DNA of 64,000 nt from Acidithiobacillus ferridurans. GTDB lineage: Bacteria; Pseudomonadota; Gammaproteobacteria; Acidithiobacillales; Acidithiobacillaceae. The stretch covers positions 868,001 to 932,000 of the forward strand of contig NZ_AP018795.1 in the NCBI RefSeq assembly GCF_003966655.1, written 5' to 3'. Shown here one piece after another: positions 46,883-55,288 of the stretch; within the stretch, counting starts at the first letter, position 1; each line of letters starts with the position of its first letter. The position numbers and the translations under genes were made by a program. A model generated the notes under the pieces. It did not search any database. It was given only the letters and a program-made list of their open reading frames with translations, and was not told where the DNA came from.

Positions 46883-47643
46883 TGGGAATGCTGCCAGACA
46901 GTAATGCCGATTGGCAAAAGATCGCACAAAATCGGCCTTATTATGGGGTGTTGAGCGAGGCGGCATATCAGGATTCTGCGCTTTCCGACGAACAGCGCGC
47001 GGCCTTTTTTGAATCGGGTCAGCGCTACGTCAATATGGTTCTGGATCAATGTACGCGGTTTTTCGGGCCGGACTGGCGGGCTGGTAAGGCGCTGGATTTT
47101 GGCTGTGGGGTTGGGCGGCTCGCCTTGCCCCTGTCGCGACGCTTTACCGAGGTAACGGGGCTGGATGTGGCTCCGGCTATGCTCAGTGAGGCCCGGTTCT
47201 TGGCCGAACAAGCGGGCGTTACCAATATCCGGTGGCGGCTCGGCGATGACGCATTGACCGCCATTGCGCAGGAACATTTTGATTTTATGTTATCTTTTAT
47301 CGTGTTTCAGCACATTCCCGAAGTGCGTGGGCAGGCGATATTAAAACGGCTTTTGCAACATCTGGCCCCTGGGGGTATGGGTGTGTTCCATTTTAAGTAT
47401 GCTCAGGTGAGCCCGCGTCATCCGGCGGCGACCTTCTTGAGTCACCGCATTCCGGGTGGGCGCATGCTCATCAATGCCCTGCGCGGCAAGCCGCTGCAAG
47501 AACCCCACATGCAAATGAACGCCTATAACCTCAACCGGTTGGTGCAGGCTTTTCAGGCTGCGGGTGCTCGGGAAATCCATACCCGTCTCGAAGATCACGG
47601 TGGGCATTGGGGAGTGGAAATGTATATTCGGCGGGGATACTGA
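46882..47643 (+). CDS. Class I SAM-dependent methyltransferase
   Basis: 253 residues. Motif I KALDFGCGVGRLALPLSRRF, VTGLDVAPAMLSEA, and IVFQHIPEVRGQAILKRLLQHLAPGG. ATG overlaps the ATPase stop by one base (TAATG), so it is translationally coupled. Likely decorates the exported polymer; acceptor unknown. Confidence 0.85.
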   Translation: MGMLPDSNADWQKIAQNRPYYGVLSEAAYQDSALSDEQRAAFFESGQRYVNMVLDQCTRFFGPDWRAGKALDFGCGVGRLALPLSRRFTEVTGLDVAPAMLSEARFLAEQAGVTNIRWRLGDDALTAIAQEHFDFMLSFIVFQHIPEVRGQAILKRLLQHLAPGGMGVFHFKYAQVSPRHPAATFLSHRIPGGRMLINALRGKPLQEPHMQMNAYNLNRLVQAFQAAGAREIHTRLEDHGGHWGVEMYIRRGY

Positions 47644-47647
47644 GGCG

Positions 47648-49690
47648 GTGTCGCGCAGGGAACAGACATCCTGGTGGCGGCGTTGGCGTGGCCGTAATGA
47701 ATCGACGGAAGACCCCGCCTGGGCGGCGCTGGATGATGAGGCGTTTCTGGACGCGATTTATCTCAAGTATCTGGGGCGTTCCACTGATCCAACGGGCAGG
47801 GACTTTTATCTCCGACGTCTGCAATCTCCACAGGCCCGCCGCCACGTCATGCGGACCCTCCAGAACTCCGAGGAAGGGCGGGCCTACCAGGAGCAGCAGC
47901 AACGGGTGGCCGTGCTGAACGCCTTGGAACAACAAGAGCAGCAATTCCCGCCGATACCCTCCATAGGCATTACCCCGGCAGCCGAACAGCCCCGCTTGGC
48001 CATTCTGGGCACCTGTCTGATGGAAGGCTTGTTGCGGACGGCGCTGGCAGCCCATTGGCCGGTGCGCCATTATCTGATGGATTCCGGTCCCCATGATCCG
48101 GTGCCCCCGCTGCCGGTCGGGGAACAGGATGCCGTTCTCGTGCAACTCACCCTGCGTTCCTTGCTGAGTCTGGTAACGGACGGCGGCGACGGGGATTTGT
48201 TCCACTTGCGCCCCGATCTCGACTGGAATCTGCTGCGGGAAAGTACCCGTCGTCCCCTGAGCGCCATGGTGGAACGGGTGCTGGCGGGGTTGCCCGAGGG
48301 GATTCCCGTATTTTTTCTGAGCTTTCTGGAACCCGCCCCGCAGATCAACGGAATCCTGGGCCGGAACCGGCAGAAGTCTCTCTATGCCCTGATCCGGGAC
48401 TTGAATGATGCCCTGGAGGAGCAACTGGCATCGCACCACCACGCTTTCTACCTGGAACTGAATGACCTGCGCCTGCACTATGGGGACAGTACCGCCTACG
48501 ATGGGCATGTTTCCCATTTTACCCACGGCGGCTTGCTCAGTAGTCGTCAGGGAGATTTGATCCACCTGGGGATTCTGGACAAGGTCCGCGCGGCCTTGCG
48601 GATTTTGCAGGGCGAACGTCCGGTGAAACTCATTATTACCGATCTCGATAATACGCTCTGGAAAGGCGTGCTCGCGGAAGCCGATGAGATTATCCCCCTG
48701 GAAGTCACGGAAGGTTGGCCCTTGGGTTACGCCGAAGCCTTGCTGGCGTGCAAGGCGCGGGGACTTTTACTTGCGATCTGCAGTAAAAACGATGCCGCGA
48801 GTACCCGGGAGAATTTCGTGCGGGTCTGGGGCCGACGCCTGCGCCTGGAGGATTTCTGCTCGGTGCAGATCGGTTGGGAACCCAAGCCCGCCGGTATTGC
48901 CCGGATTCTGGCCGAAACCAACATCCTCCCAGAGCATGTGCTGTTTATTGATGACAACCCCCTGGAGATTGCGGAAGTTTCCCATGCCTATCCGGCCATG
49001 CGTACCCTGAGCGGCGACCCGGAGCGCTGGCGCTACACTCTGCTCTATGCGGCGGAAACCCAGGTGGCCGAGGTTTCCGAGGAATCCGCCCGGCGCACGG
49101 AATTGATCCAGGCCAAAAAAGCGCGTGAAGAAGCGGCGGGGAGTCAGGATCGGGATGCCTGGCTGGCGTCCTTGCAATTGGCCTTGCGCATGGAGGTCAT
49201 GGCCGATGCCGCACACCCACGCTATGCGCGGGCCCTGGAGCTGCTCAATAAAACCAACCAGTTCAACACCACCGGCCAGCGCTGGAGTGGTGCTGAAATG
49301 CAAGACTGGCTGGCCTCGGGCGGGGCATTACTGGCCGCCAGCGCGGAAGACCGTTTTGCCCCCCACGGACTGATTGCTCTGGCTTTGCTGCGCAATAACG
49401 CCATAGAGCAGGTGGTGCTGTCTTGCCGGATATTTGGTCTGGGCATCGAAACCGCCCTGCTCGCCGCCGCGGTGCGGCAGATTCAGGCTGCTGGACACCC
49501 GGCGTATCTCGGGTATTACACGTCCACCGGCCGCAACGACGCCTGCCGGGATTTCTGGTCCAAGCATGGCTGTACTTGGGATGCGGAGGCGCAGGTATGG
49601 CGGGGCGACGTCGTGCCTGTTAGCCCTGCCTGGATTCATCTGAACGGTTCCAAAAGCGATGGGCTACATCACGCATCCGCCCAAAAGTAG
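47648..49690 (+). CDS. FkbH-like HAD protein with N-terminal DUF4214 module
   Basis: About 680 residues from GTG 47648. N-terminal DUF4214-like module (FLDAIYLKYLGRSTDPTGRDFYLRRLQ), an SGNH-like middle (RLAILGTCLMEGLL), then the FkbH HAD domain (LIITDLDNTLWKGVLAEAD, CSKNDAAS, FIDDNPLEIAEV) and a C-terminal GNAT-like domain (LLNKTNQFNTTGQRW). FkbH proteins load glyceryl units onto carriers in polyketide pathways, and relatives occur in glycan loci. The DUF4214 fusion is the unusual part. Its stop codon lies in repeat R3. Confidence 0.82.
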   Translation: MSRREQTSWWRRWRGRNESTEDPAWAALDDEAFLDAIYLKYLGRSTDPTGRDFYLRRLQSPQARRHVMRTLQNSEEGRAYQEQQQRVAVLNALEQQEQQFPPIPSIGITPAAEQPRLAILGTCLMEGLLRTALAAHWPVRHYLMDSGPHDPVPPLPVGEQDAVLVQLTLRSLLSLVTDGGDGDLFHLRPDLDWNLLRESTRRPLSAMVERVLAGLPEGIPVFFLSFLEPAPQINGILGRNRQKSLYALIRDLNDALEEQLASHHHAFYLELNDLRLHYGDSTAYDGHVSHFTHGGLLSSRQGDLIHLGILDKVRAALRILQGERPVKLIITDLDNTLWKGVLAEADEIIPLEVTEGWPLGYAEALLACKARGLLLAICSKNDAASTRENFVRVWGRRLRLEDFCSVQIGWEPKPAGIARILAETNILPEHVLFIDDNPLEIAEVSHAYPAMRTLSGDPERWRYTLLYAAETQVAEVSEESARRTELIQAKKAREEAAGSQDRDAWLASLQLALRMEVMADAAHPRYARALELLNKTNQFNTTGQRWSGAEMQDWLASGGALLAASAEDRFAPHGLIALALLRNNAIEQVVLSCRIFGLGIETALLAAAVRQIQAAGHPAYLGYYTSTGRNDACRDFWSKHGCTWDAEAQVWRGDVVPVSPAWIHLNGSKSDGLHHASAQK

Positions 49691-49703
49691 CGGGAACATC
49701 ACC
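49684..49703 (+). repeat. Dispersed 20-bp repeat, copy R3
   Basis: AAAGTAGCGGGAACATCACC, two mismatches from R1 and R2. It provides the stop codon of the FkbH-like gene, as R1 does for the methyltransferase, and is followed by the wza remnant. Confidence 0.65.
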
Positions 49704-49781
49704 CATGGGCGGAACGTCGCGCGGATGCGCCGCACAGTGCAGGTAACCGTGCTGATCCGGAAAAATGGGCGTTCGTTGCCG

Positions 49782-49868
49782 TCCGGCGGCATGATGAGGT
49801 TTCTGGGCTTGGTTGTGCAGATCGTCTATCCTACTCGCGGCCTGACCAACGCAGGAGTGCTCCCTTGA
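49782..49868 (+). pseudogene. Remnant of a second wza-like gene (C-terminal 25 codons)
   Basis: The frame reads RFLGLVVQIVYPTRGLTNAGVLP then TGA, closely matching the Wza C-terminus at 28499 (KFLGLIIQVVYPIQGLTTAGVVP). About 90 bp only; nothing upstream resembles the rest. A trace of an older duplication of the export gene. Confidence 0.75.
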
Positions 49869-49881
49869 GTGTTTGCGCCTT

Positions 49882-51051
49882 ATGAACCAGGGTGACCGCC
49901 CCTTATTGATCGATGTCACGCGCTTGATAGGGCGGGCGCGTAAAAAGCGGATGCCCACCGGGGTGGATCGCGTCTGCCTGGCGTATATCGCCTTTTTTCA
50001 CCATCGTGCCCAGGCCCTGATGCAACACGGAGCCATCGCCGTGGCGTTGTCGCCCACCGCGTCATCTGCCCTTTTCGCCTGGCTCCTGGCTTGGCGAGAT
50101 GGCCAGCCGCATCCCGCCCTGGGGACGACCATGGCCTGGCTGGCGAGGCTGCCCTTGCGCGCCGTGCCTATGGGAAGTTGGGTATTGAACATGGGGCACA
50201 GCGGCCTGGACCGGCGCGGCTACGGTGCATGGATGGCACGCAAACGGATTCGCTTGCTGGTAATGGCCCATGACCTGATCCCCCTCACCCACCCACAGTT
50301 CTGCCGTCCAGGGGAAGATGGTCGGCATGCCGCGCGTGTGCGGGTGATCCTGCGTCATGCGGCGGGTGTCGTCAGCAATTCTCAGCACACGGCGCGCGTT
50401 TTGCGACATTATGCCCAGCAATGGGGCGTAACCCTGCCGCCCATCTCGGTGATTCCTCTGGGTGCCAATCATTTTCACCACGCTCCACTTCCTGCAATCC
50501 ATGATCCCTTGCCGGCGTCTTATTTCCTCATGGTGGGCACCATAGAACCGCGTAAGAATCATCAGTTTGCCCTGGATCTGTGGCGGGAGTGGAAAAGCCG
50601 CCGGACGGATGTTCCGTTGCTGGTGGTGATTGGCCAGGTGGGATGGATGTGCGGTGATATTCAGGAACAGTTCCGTGCAGACGCGACCCTGAAGGATTCG
50701 GTGCGGGTGTTGCACCATTGCGGGAATGACTGTCTCCGGGCTTACCTGCAGGGCGCGCGTGCTTTATTGTTCCCTTCCCACGAGGAGGGTTACGGCCTGC
50801 CGCTGGTGGAGGCGTTGGCGGTGGGAATTCCCGTCATTGCCAGCCCGCTGCCCGTTTTCCGGGAGATCGCCGGAGACGTGCCCGATTATATCGAAACCTC
50901 GGATGCTTCGGCCTGGCTTGCTGCTTTGAGCGACTATAGCCGCCCCGATAGCTCCATGCGCCAGGGGCAACTGGAGCGCCTGCGGCATTTTTCGCCCCCT
51001 ACCTGGGAGCAGCACTTTGAGCAGTTCACCGAGTTCATGAACCGCTTATGA
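49882..51051 (+). CDS. GT4-family glycosyltransferase
   Basis: 389 residues from ATG 49882. N-terminal half with RPLLIDVTRLIGRARKKRMPTGVDRV and MAHDLIPLTHPQF; C-terminal GT-B half with LMVGTIEPRKNHQFAL and FPSHEEGYGLPLVEALAVGIPVIAS (the E-x7-E donor-site motif). Similar in style to domain 3 of the interrupted enzyme, suggesting a shared origin. Acceptor and sugar unknown. Confidence 0.9.
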   Translation: MNQGDRPLLIDVTRLIGRARKKRMPTGVDRVCLAYIAFFHHRAQALMQHGAIAVALSPTASSALFAWLLAWRDGQPHPALGTTMAWLARLPLRAVPMGSWVLNMGHSGLDRRGYGAWMARKRIRLLVMAHDLIPLTHPQFCRPGEDGRHAARVRVILRHAAGVVSNSQHTARVLRHYAQQWGVTLPPISVIPLGANHFHHAPLPAIHDPLPASYFLMVGTIEPRKNHQFALDLWREWKSRRTDVPLLVVIGQVGWMCGDIQEQFRADATLKDSVRVLHHCGNDCLRAYLQGARALLFPSHEEGYGLPLVEALAVGIPVIASPLPVFREIAGDVPDYIETSDASAWLAALSDYSRPDSSMRQGQLERLRHFSPPTWEQHFEQFTEFMNRL

Positions 51052-51090
51052 CCATTTCTTGAAACGTCTCTCCAATCTACTGGCTGAAAC

Positions 51091-51225
51091 TTGACCTATA
51101 AAGTATTGCGTGAAGCCGTGGTGCTTGGTATTGAAGACATCGAGGCCGGCCGTTACACCGCCATGAATTCGACTGCTGATTTGCGCGCCCACATCAGCAC
51201 CTTGACCAACGAGGACCTATGCTGA
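51091..51225 (+). pseudogene. Remnant of a ribbon-helix-helix-type antitoxin
   Basis: 44 codons, LREAVVLGIEDIEAGRYTAM and NSTADLRAHISTLTNEDL, resemble the C-terminal part of small type II antitoxins (ParD-like). No toxin or DNA-binding N-terminus remains. Lies between the polysaccharide locus and the convergent ABC exporter; the rest of 51052-51260 holds nothing recognisable. Confidence 0.4.
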
Positions 51226-51260
51226 GACTTTGAGCCTGGCAATTGCCAAAAATGCTCATA

Positions 51261-53126
51261 TTAACGATTCATGGGCTTGCTTTGCCTAGTCCATAATTCT
51301 GCATAGTGTCCGTTGGCCTGCAATAATTGCTGGTGATTACCCATTTCAGTAACCTGCCCATTTGCCATCACAATAATACGATCAAAATGGGCAATCGTGG
51401 AAATACGATGCGCAATAGAAATTACCGTACGTCCGGCCATGAGAGCATCCAACTCATGTTGAATTTCCTGCTCAGTAACAGAATCCAGAGCGGAAGTCGC
51501 TTCATCCAGGATCAATATGGGCGCATTTTTGAGGAACACTCGGGCAATGGCGATACGTTGACGTTGCCCGCCCGAGAGCTTGATGCCGCGTTCGCCCACC
51601 TGCGCATCAAGACCAACCCGCCCGTAGGAATCCGCCAGATCCAGCACAAAAGTATCTGCTCGTGCCTTGCGCAAAGCTTCTTCAACTTCTTCCCGAGTGG
51701 CACTTTGCCGCCCATAACGCACATTATCGAGAATGGATCGGTGGAGTAGAGAAGTATCCTGAGAAACAACGCCGATATACTGGCGAAAACTTTCTTGCTG
51801 CAAGTCCCTGACGTCCTGACCATCAATCAGGATACGTCCCTCATTCACATCGAAAAAGCGTAACAGCAAGCTGACCAACGTAGATTTACCGGACCCGGAA
51901 GGACCTACAATAGCTACTCGCTCGCCGGGGGCGATGGTAATGGACACATTATCAATGTGTTTGATTTCATCTACTGTGCCGTGCCGCTGATGGTAGCCGA
52001 ACGAGACCCTATCAAAATCAATGCGCCCGCCCTTGAAAACAAAGGGCTTGGCTGTAGGGGTATCTCCCATAATCCGAGGACGGTCTACAGAACGCATGCC
52101 ATCCTGGACAGTGCCGATATTTTCGAAGATGGCAGAAAGATTATTCGCGACCCAGCCCGACATATTCGCAATCTGCCAAACCAATGGAATGGCCGTGACC
52201 AATATCCCGACAGATATAGTGCCTTCATGCCATAACCAGAGTCCAACACCAGTCGTCGCACTGAGCAATAAGGCGTTCAGCACGGTCAAGGACGTCATCC
52301 AGGTGGTGACCATGCGCAGTGACGCTTTGAATGCAGAAGTATGACTGGTCAGCGCATCACGCACAAACTGATCTTCATCTTCTGATTTGGCAAACAGTTT
52401 TACGGTATGAATATTAGTATAGCTATCCACAATCGCTCCCGTCAGACCTGATCTCGCCTTGGACAGCATATTGGATCGCTGGGTCAATCGTGGAATAAAA
52501 AACCACATCAATGAACCATAAAATAAAAACCACAAAGATACCGGTACTGAAAGCGTCCAGCTTTGCTGTGCAAGAATAATGATGGAGCTGATTCCATACG
52601 TCAGTAAGTACCAGACGGCAGTTAGTGTTGCAACCGTGCTCTCCCGTAAGGAAGGGCCTGTTTGCATAACTCTATTGGCAATACGTCCGGCAAAATCATT
52701 TTGGAAAAATCCCCAGCCTTGACGAATCAGACCACGATGATTCTGCCAGCGGATCAAGTTGGTAAAATTTGCAGCAATCGTCTGGTTTGTCACCATGTCA
52801 TGGAAAAAATGAATCAACGGACGCAGCACTATGATCACAAAAGCCATGATCAAGATAGCGTGAACTTCATTTAATGGTAGTGCATCAGACTTTGCATGAG
52901 ACACGTATCCAGTGATTTTACCAATAAACAGGGGAATAGAAAGATCAACAATAGCTGTCACAAAACCTGCAACAAACAGCAATATCATTGATCCTTTAAC
53001 CTGGGAGACATAATTCCAATAAAAACTCCAGACAGATATTCTTTGATCATGATCTAAAATCTCATGGGTTTCGTGATCCCGAAATATGTCAATCATTTTT
53101 TCGAATGTCTTATACATTCTATTCAC
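51261..53126 (-). CDS. ABC exporter, fused permease-ATPase (MsbA-like)
   Basis: 621 residues. Five to six TMs in the first 330 residues (MILLFVAGFVTAIVDLSIPLFIG and others), then the ATPase: Walker A GPSGSGKSTLVSLLLRF, Q-loop VVSQDTSLLH, signature LSGGQRQRIAIAR, Walker B ILILDEATSALD, H-loop ISIAHRISTI. Half-transporter that dimerises. Substrate could be lipid, peptide or drug. It ends the minus-strand peptide-transport gene group and may export its products. Confidence 0.9.
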   Translation of the reverse strand: MNRMYKTFEKMIDIFRDHETHEILDHDQRISVWSFYWNYVSQVKGSMILLFVAGFVTAIVDLSIPLFIGKITGYVSHAKSDALPLNEVHAILIMAFVIIVLRPLIHFFHDMVTNQTIAANFTNLIRWQNHRGLIRQGWGFFQNDFAGRIANRVMQTGPSLRESTVATLTAVWYLLTYGISSIIILAQQSWTLSVPVSLWFLFYGSLMWFFIPRLTQRSNMLSKARSGLTGAIVDSYTNIHTVKLFAKSEDEDQFVRDALTSHTSAFKASLRMVTTWMTSLTVLNALLLSATTGVGLWLWHEGTISVGILVTAIPLVWQIANMSGWVANNLSAIFENIGTVQDGMRSVDRPRIMGDTPTAKPFVFKGGRIDFDRVSFGYHQRHGTVDEIKHIDNVSITIAPGERVAIVGPSGSGKSTLVSLLLRFFDVNEGRILIDGQDVRDLQQESFRQYIGVVSQDTSLLHRSILDNVRYGRQSATREEVEEALRKARADTFVLDLADSYGRVGLDAQVGERGIKLSGGQRQRIAIARVFLKNAPILILDEATSALDSVTEQEIQHELDALMAGRTVISIAHRISTIAHFDRIIVMANGQVTEMGNHQQLLQANGHYAELWTRQSKPMNR

Positions 53127-53179
53127 CCGGTTGATTTTAGCGGCTGCAATGGAAGAAACACTGCGTATAGAAAAAGACC

Positions 53180-53665
53180 TTACTTTACCATGGAGTAACG
53201 CATGGTGACATGATCAATCCCGGCTTCTTCAAAAATGCTTCCTTCTGCCTTATAACCCAACACACTGTAAAAGTTCTGGGCGGAAAGTTGGGCGTGACAC
53301 CAGATTTCTGACAAGCCCGCATCTCTCGCACTCTGGTGAAGCCGCTCTACCAATTGACGACCCGCCCCCCGCCGCCGATAAGGTTGGATCACCGCCAAGC
53401 GGCCCATCTTACCCTCTAGTTCCAGATCCAGACGAACCGTTCCAATCGCAATGCCATCACAACGCGCAAGAAAATGCTGACAATACATATCCCTTTCATC
53501 CATCTCTAGGTCCTCTGGTACGCCTTGTTCCCGAACAAACACGCGCACGCGCAACTCCTCAATGATCTCGCGTTCACGTATAAAGTCTGCAAGGTAAACT
53601 TCAAGATTGTCTGCCAAAAGACACCTATTCAGAAACTGGGTCAGTGTAAGGACTGGGGGGTGCAA
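53180..53665 (-). CDS. GNAT-family N-acetyltransferase
   Basis: Up to 161 residues. VRVFVREQGVPEDLEMDERD, GRLAVIQPYRRRGAGRQLVERLHQSA (acetyl-CoA loop), AQLSAQNFYSVLGYKAEG and IDHVTMRYSM match the ElaA/YjcF-like GNAT group. The ATG at 53665 overlaps the preceding gene by 25 bp; TTG 53617 after AGGTG is a plausible shorter start. Possibly co-transcribed with the peptide operon. Substrate unknown. Confidence 0.85.
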   Translation of the reverse strand: MHPPVLTLTQFLNRCLLADNLEVYLADFIREREIIEELRVRVFVREQGVPEDLEMDERDMYCQHFLARCDGIAIGTVRLDLELEGKMGRLAVIQPYRRRGAGRQLVERLHQSARDAGLSEIWCHAQLSAQNFYSVLGYKAEGSIFEEAGIDHVTMRYSMVK

Positions 53666-55272
53666 TCTACAGAATAAACACCTTCCATCAACTGTGCGTG
53701 CGTCACGTTCTGAGCATATTTCACAACATACTCAGGATAAGGTAGGAAAATCACCGGTTGCTGAGAGTATGCATAATTCTCATACCTATCCAGAAAGCGG
53801 GCGCCATTTTTTTCTGTAGTGTCGTAAATCATCTTGTCCATCATTGGGTTACTATAATCCCCATAATTACCGCCTCCCCCGGTATTAAACAAACCATCAC
53901 CGCTGGGGTAGTAATCCGGATCATAAGACCAGACGATCATGGACGCATCCCACTTCCCGTGGGGGTGCAATTTAGCTAGTTCCAGATTGAACGGCACGAC
54001 GCGCAGGCGCATATCTACACCAATAGCCTGCCAGTCTGCTTTCAACATTTCCGCGACCGCTATCAATGTCTGGCTGGTGTCAGGAACCATCATCGTAAAC
54101 TGAAGACGCTGTCCATCATGCATCCGTATACCATCCGGCCCTGGTTCCCATCCTGCCTCGGTCAGCAGCCGCTTTGCGGTGGAAGGATTGTAGGCAAGGG
54201 CGGGATTTGCCACGAGCTTCTTCATCTCAGGGGAAAGATAGGTATCTGGATTAGTGGGTACCGGATTAAAACTGGGTACGCCCAATCCATGAAATGCAAT
54301 TTGGATAATCTGTGTCTGGTCGATTGCCAGAGCAAGTGCTTGGCGCACTTTTACGTTACGAAAAAAAGCCACCCGGGGATTCGTGAAATTCAGTGTCACA
54401 TAATTAAAGCCATAACCACCGTTACTGACGCATGTTTTAAGATCTTTCACCATTCCACGTGCTGCATACAGGTAATGCGGAATCATTCCTGCCTGAATGG
54501 TGCCTGTTTTCAGGGCCCAAAAAGCAGTGGAATCGGAAGTATACATTTTAAAATGTAAGTGTTCCAAGGTAGCAGGTTTTCCAGAATAATGGGGATTCCG
54601 AACAAAACTGATTCCTCGGCCAAGGGTGAAATGTTGCAGCTTGTATGGACCATCAACGACGGAAACCATGGCCGGGTTATCCTGAAGCTTAAACAGCGTA
54701 TCAATGGAATACCGTTTCCAGCGCCATGCGGGTACCGGGAACAATTGTGATAATCCATTGAGCTCGAACCAGTCGGGATTCACACTGCGCTTGAGCGTTA
54801 TTTGCAAAGTCAGCGGATTGATCACTTTTGCATGGACAATGATATCGGGAATACCGCCCATTCCCGCATTGGGGTAACGTGATCCGTACTCACGAATGAG
54901 CTTCAGGCAGGCCAGCATATCTTCCGCTGTTACCGGCCTTCCGTCAGACCAGTACCAGTTTTTGAGATGAATGGTAAATTGCCGACGATCTGGCGATACG
55001 TTAATATTTTTGGCAATGGATTGCTGCCAGTTGATTTTCAGATTAGTACCAATCCACAAAAGAGGCCGAAACATCAAGCTGATTATCTGTGCATTGGCGC
55101 TGGAATCATTATTTACCACCGGCAGCAGCGAGTTGACATTCATGGGTGGAGACAAACCTACTGAGGTCACTGTAGTCATTGATGTGGCAGCGGTAACTGC
55201 GCTGCCAGGCAAAGCAAAACTGAACAAGACGATGCCAGCAAAAGCCGACAGCACGTGGGGGAGTCGATTCAT
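53641..55272 (-). CDS. Peptide ABC transporter substrate-binding protein (SBP_bac_5), second copy
   Basis: 543 residues with signal peptide (HVLSAFAGIVLFSFALPGSAVTA). Family 5 binding-protein hallmarks: FTIHLKNWYWSDGRPVTAEDMLACLKLI, KVRQALALAIDQTQII, AKRLLTEAGWEPGPDGI. Paralogous throughout to the protein at 62028-63671. Lies last after the TldDE pair, 17 bp downstream of the TldE-like gene. Periplasmic, captures oligopeptides or similar ligands. Confidence 0.9.
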   Translation of the reverse strand: MNRLPHVLSAFAGIVLFSFALPGSAVTAATSMTTVTSVGLSPPMNVNSLLPVVNNDSSANAQIISLMFRPLLWIGTNLKINWQQSIAKNINVSPDRRQFTIHLKNWYWSDGRPVTAEDMLACLKLIREYGSRYPNAGMGGIPDIIVHAKVINPLTLQITLKRSVNPDWFELNGLSQLFPVPAWRWKRYSIDTLFKLQDNPAMVSVVDGPYKLQHFTLGRGISFVRNPHYSGKPATLEHLHFKMYTSDSTAFWALKTGTIQAGMIPHYLYAARGMVKDLKTCVSNGGYGFNYVTLNFTNPRVAFFRNVKVRQALALAIDQTQIIQIAFHGLGVPSFNPVPTNPDTYLSPEMKKLVANPALAYNPSTAKRLLTEAGWEPGPDGIRMHDGQRLQFTMMVPDTSQTLIAVAEMLKADWQAIGVDMRLRVVPFNLELAKLHPHGKWDASMIVWSYDPDYYPSGDGLFNTGGGGNYGDYSNPMMDKMIYDTTEKNGARFLDRYENYAYSQQPVIFLPYPEYVVKYAQNVTHAQLMEGVYSVDCTPQSLH

Positions 55273-55288
55273 ATGTTAGATCATCATC

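Noticed and set aside
49620-49958. 112-residue minus-strand frame across R3
   Set aside because: Antisense to the FkbH-like end, the wza remnant and the GT4 start. Similarity to the SCP2-like C-terminus is only the short repeat.
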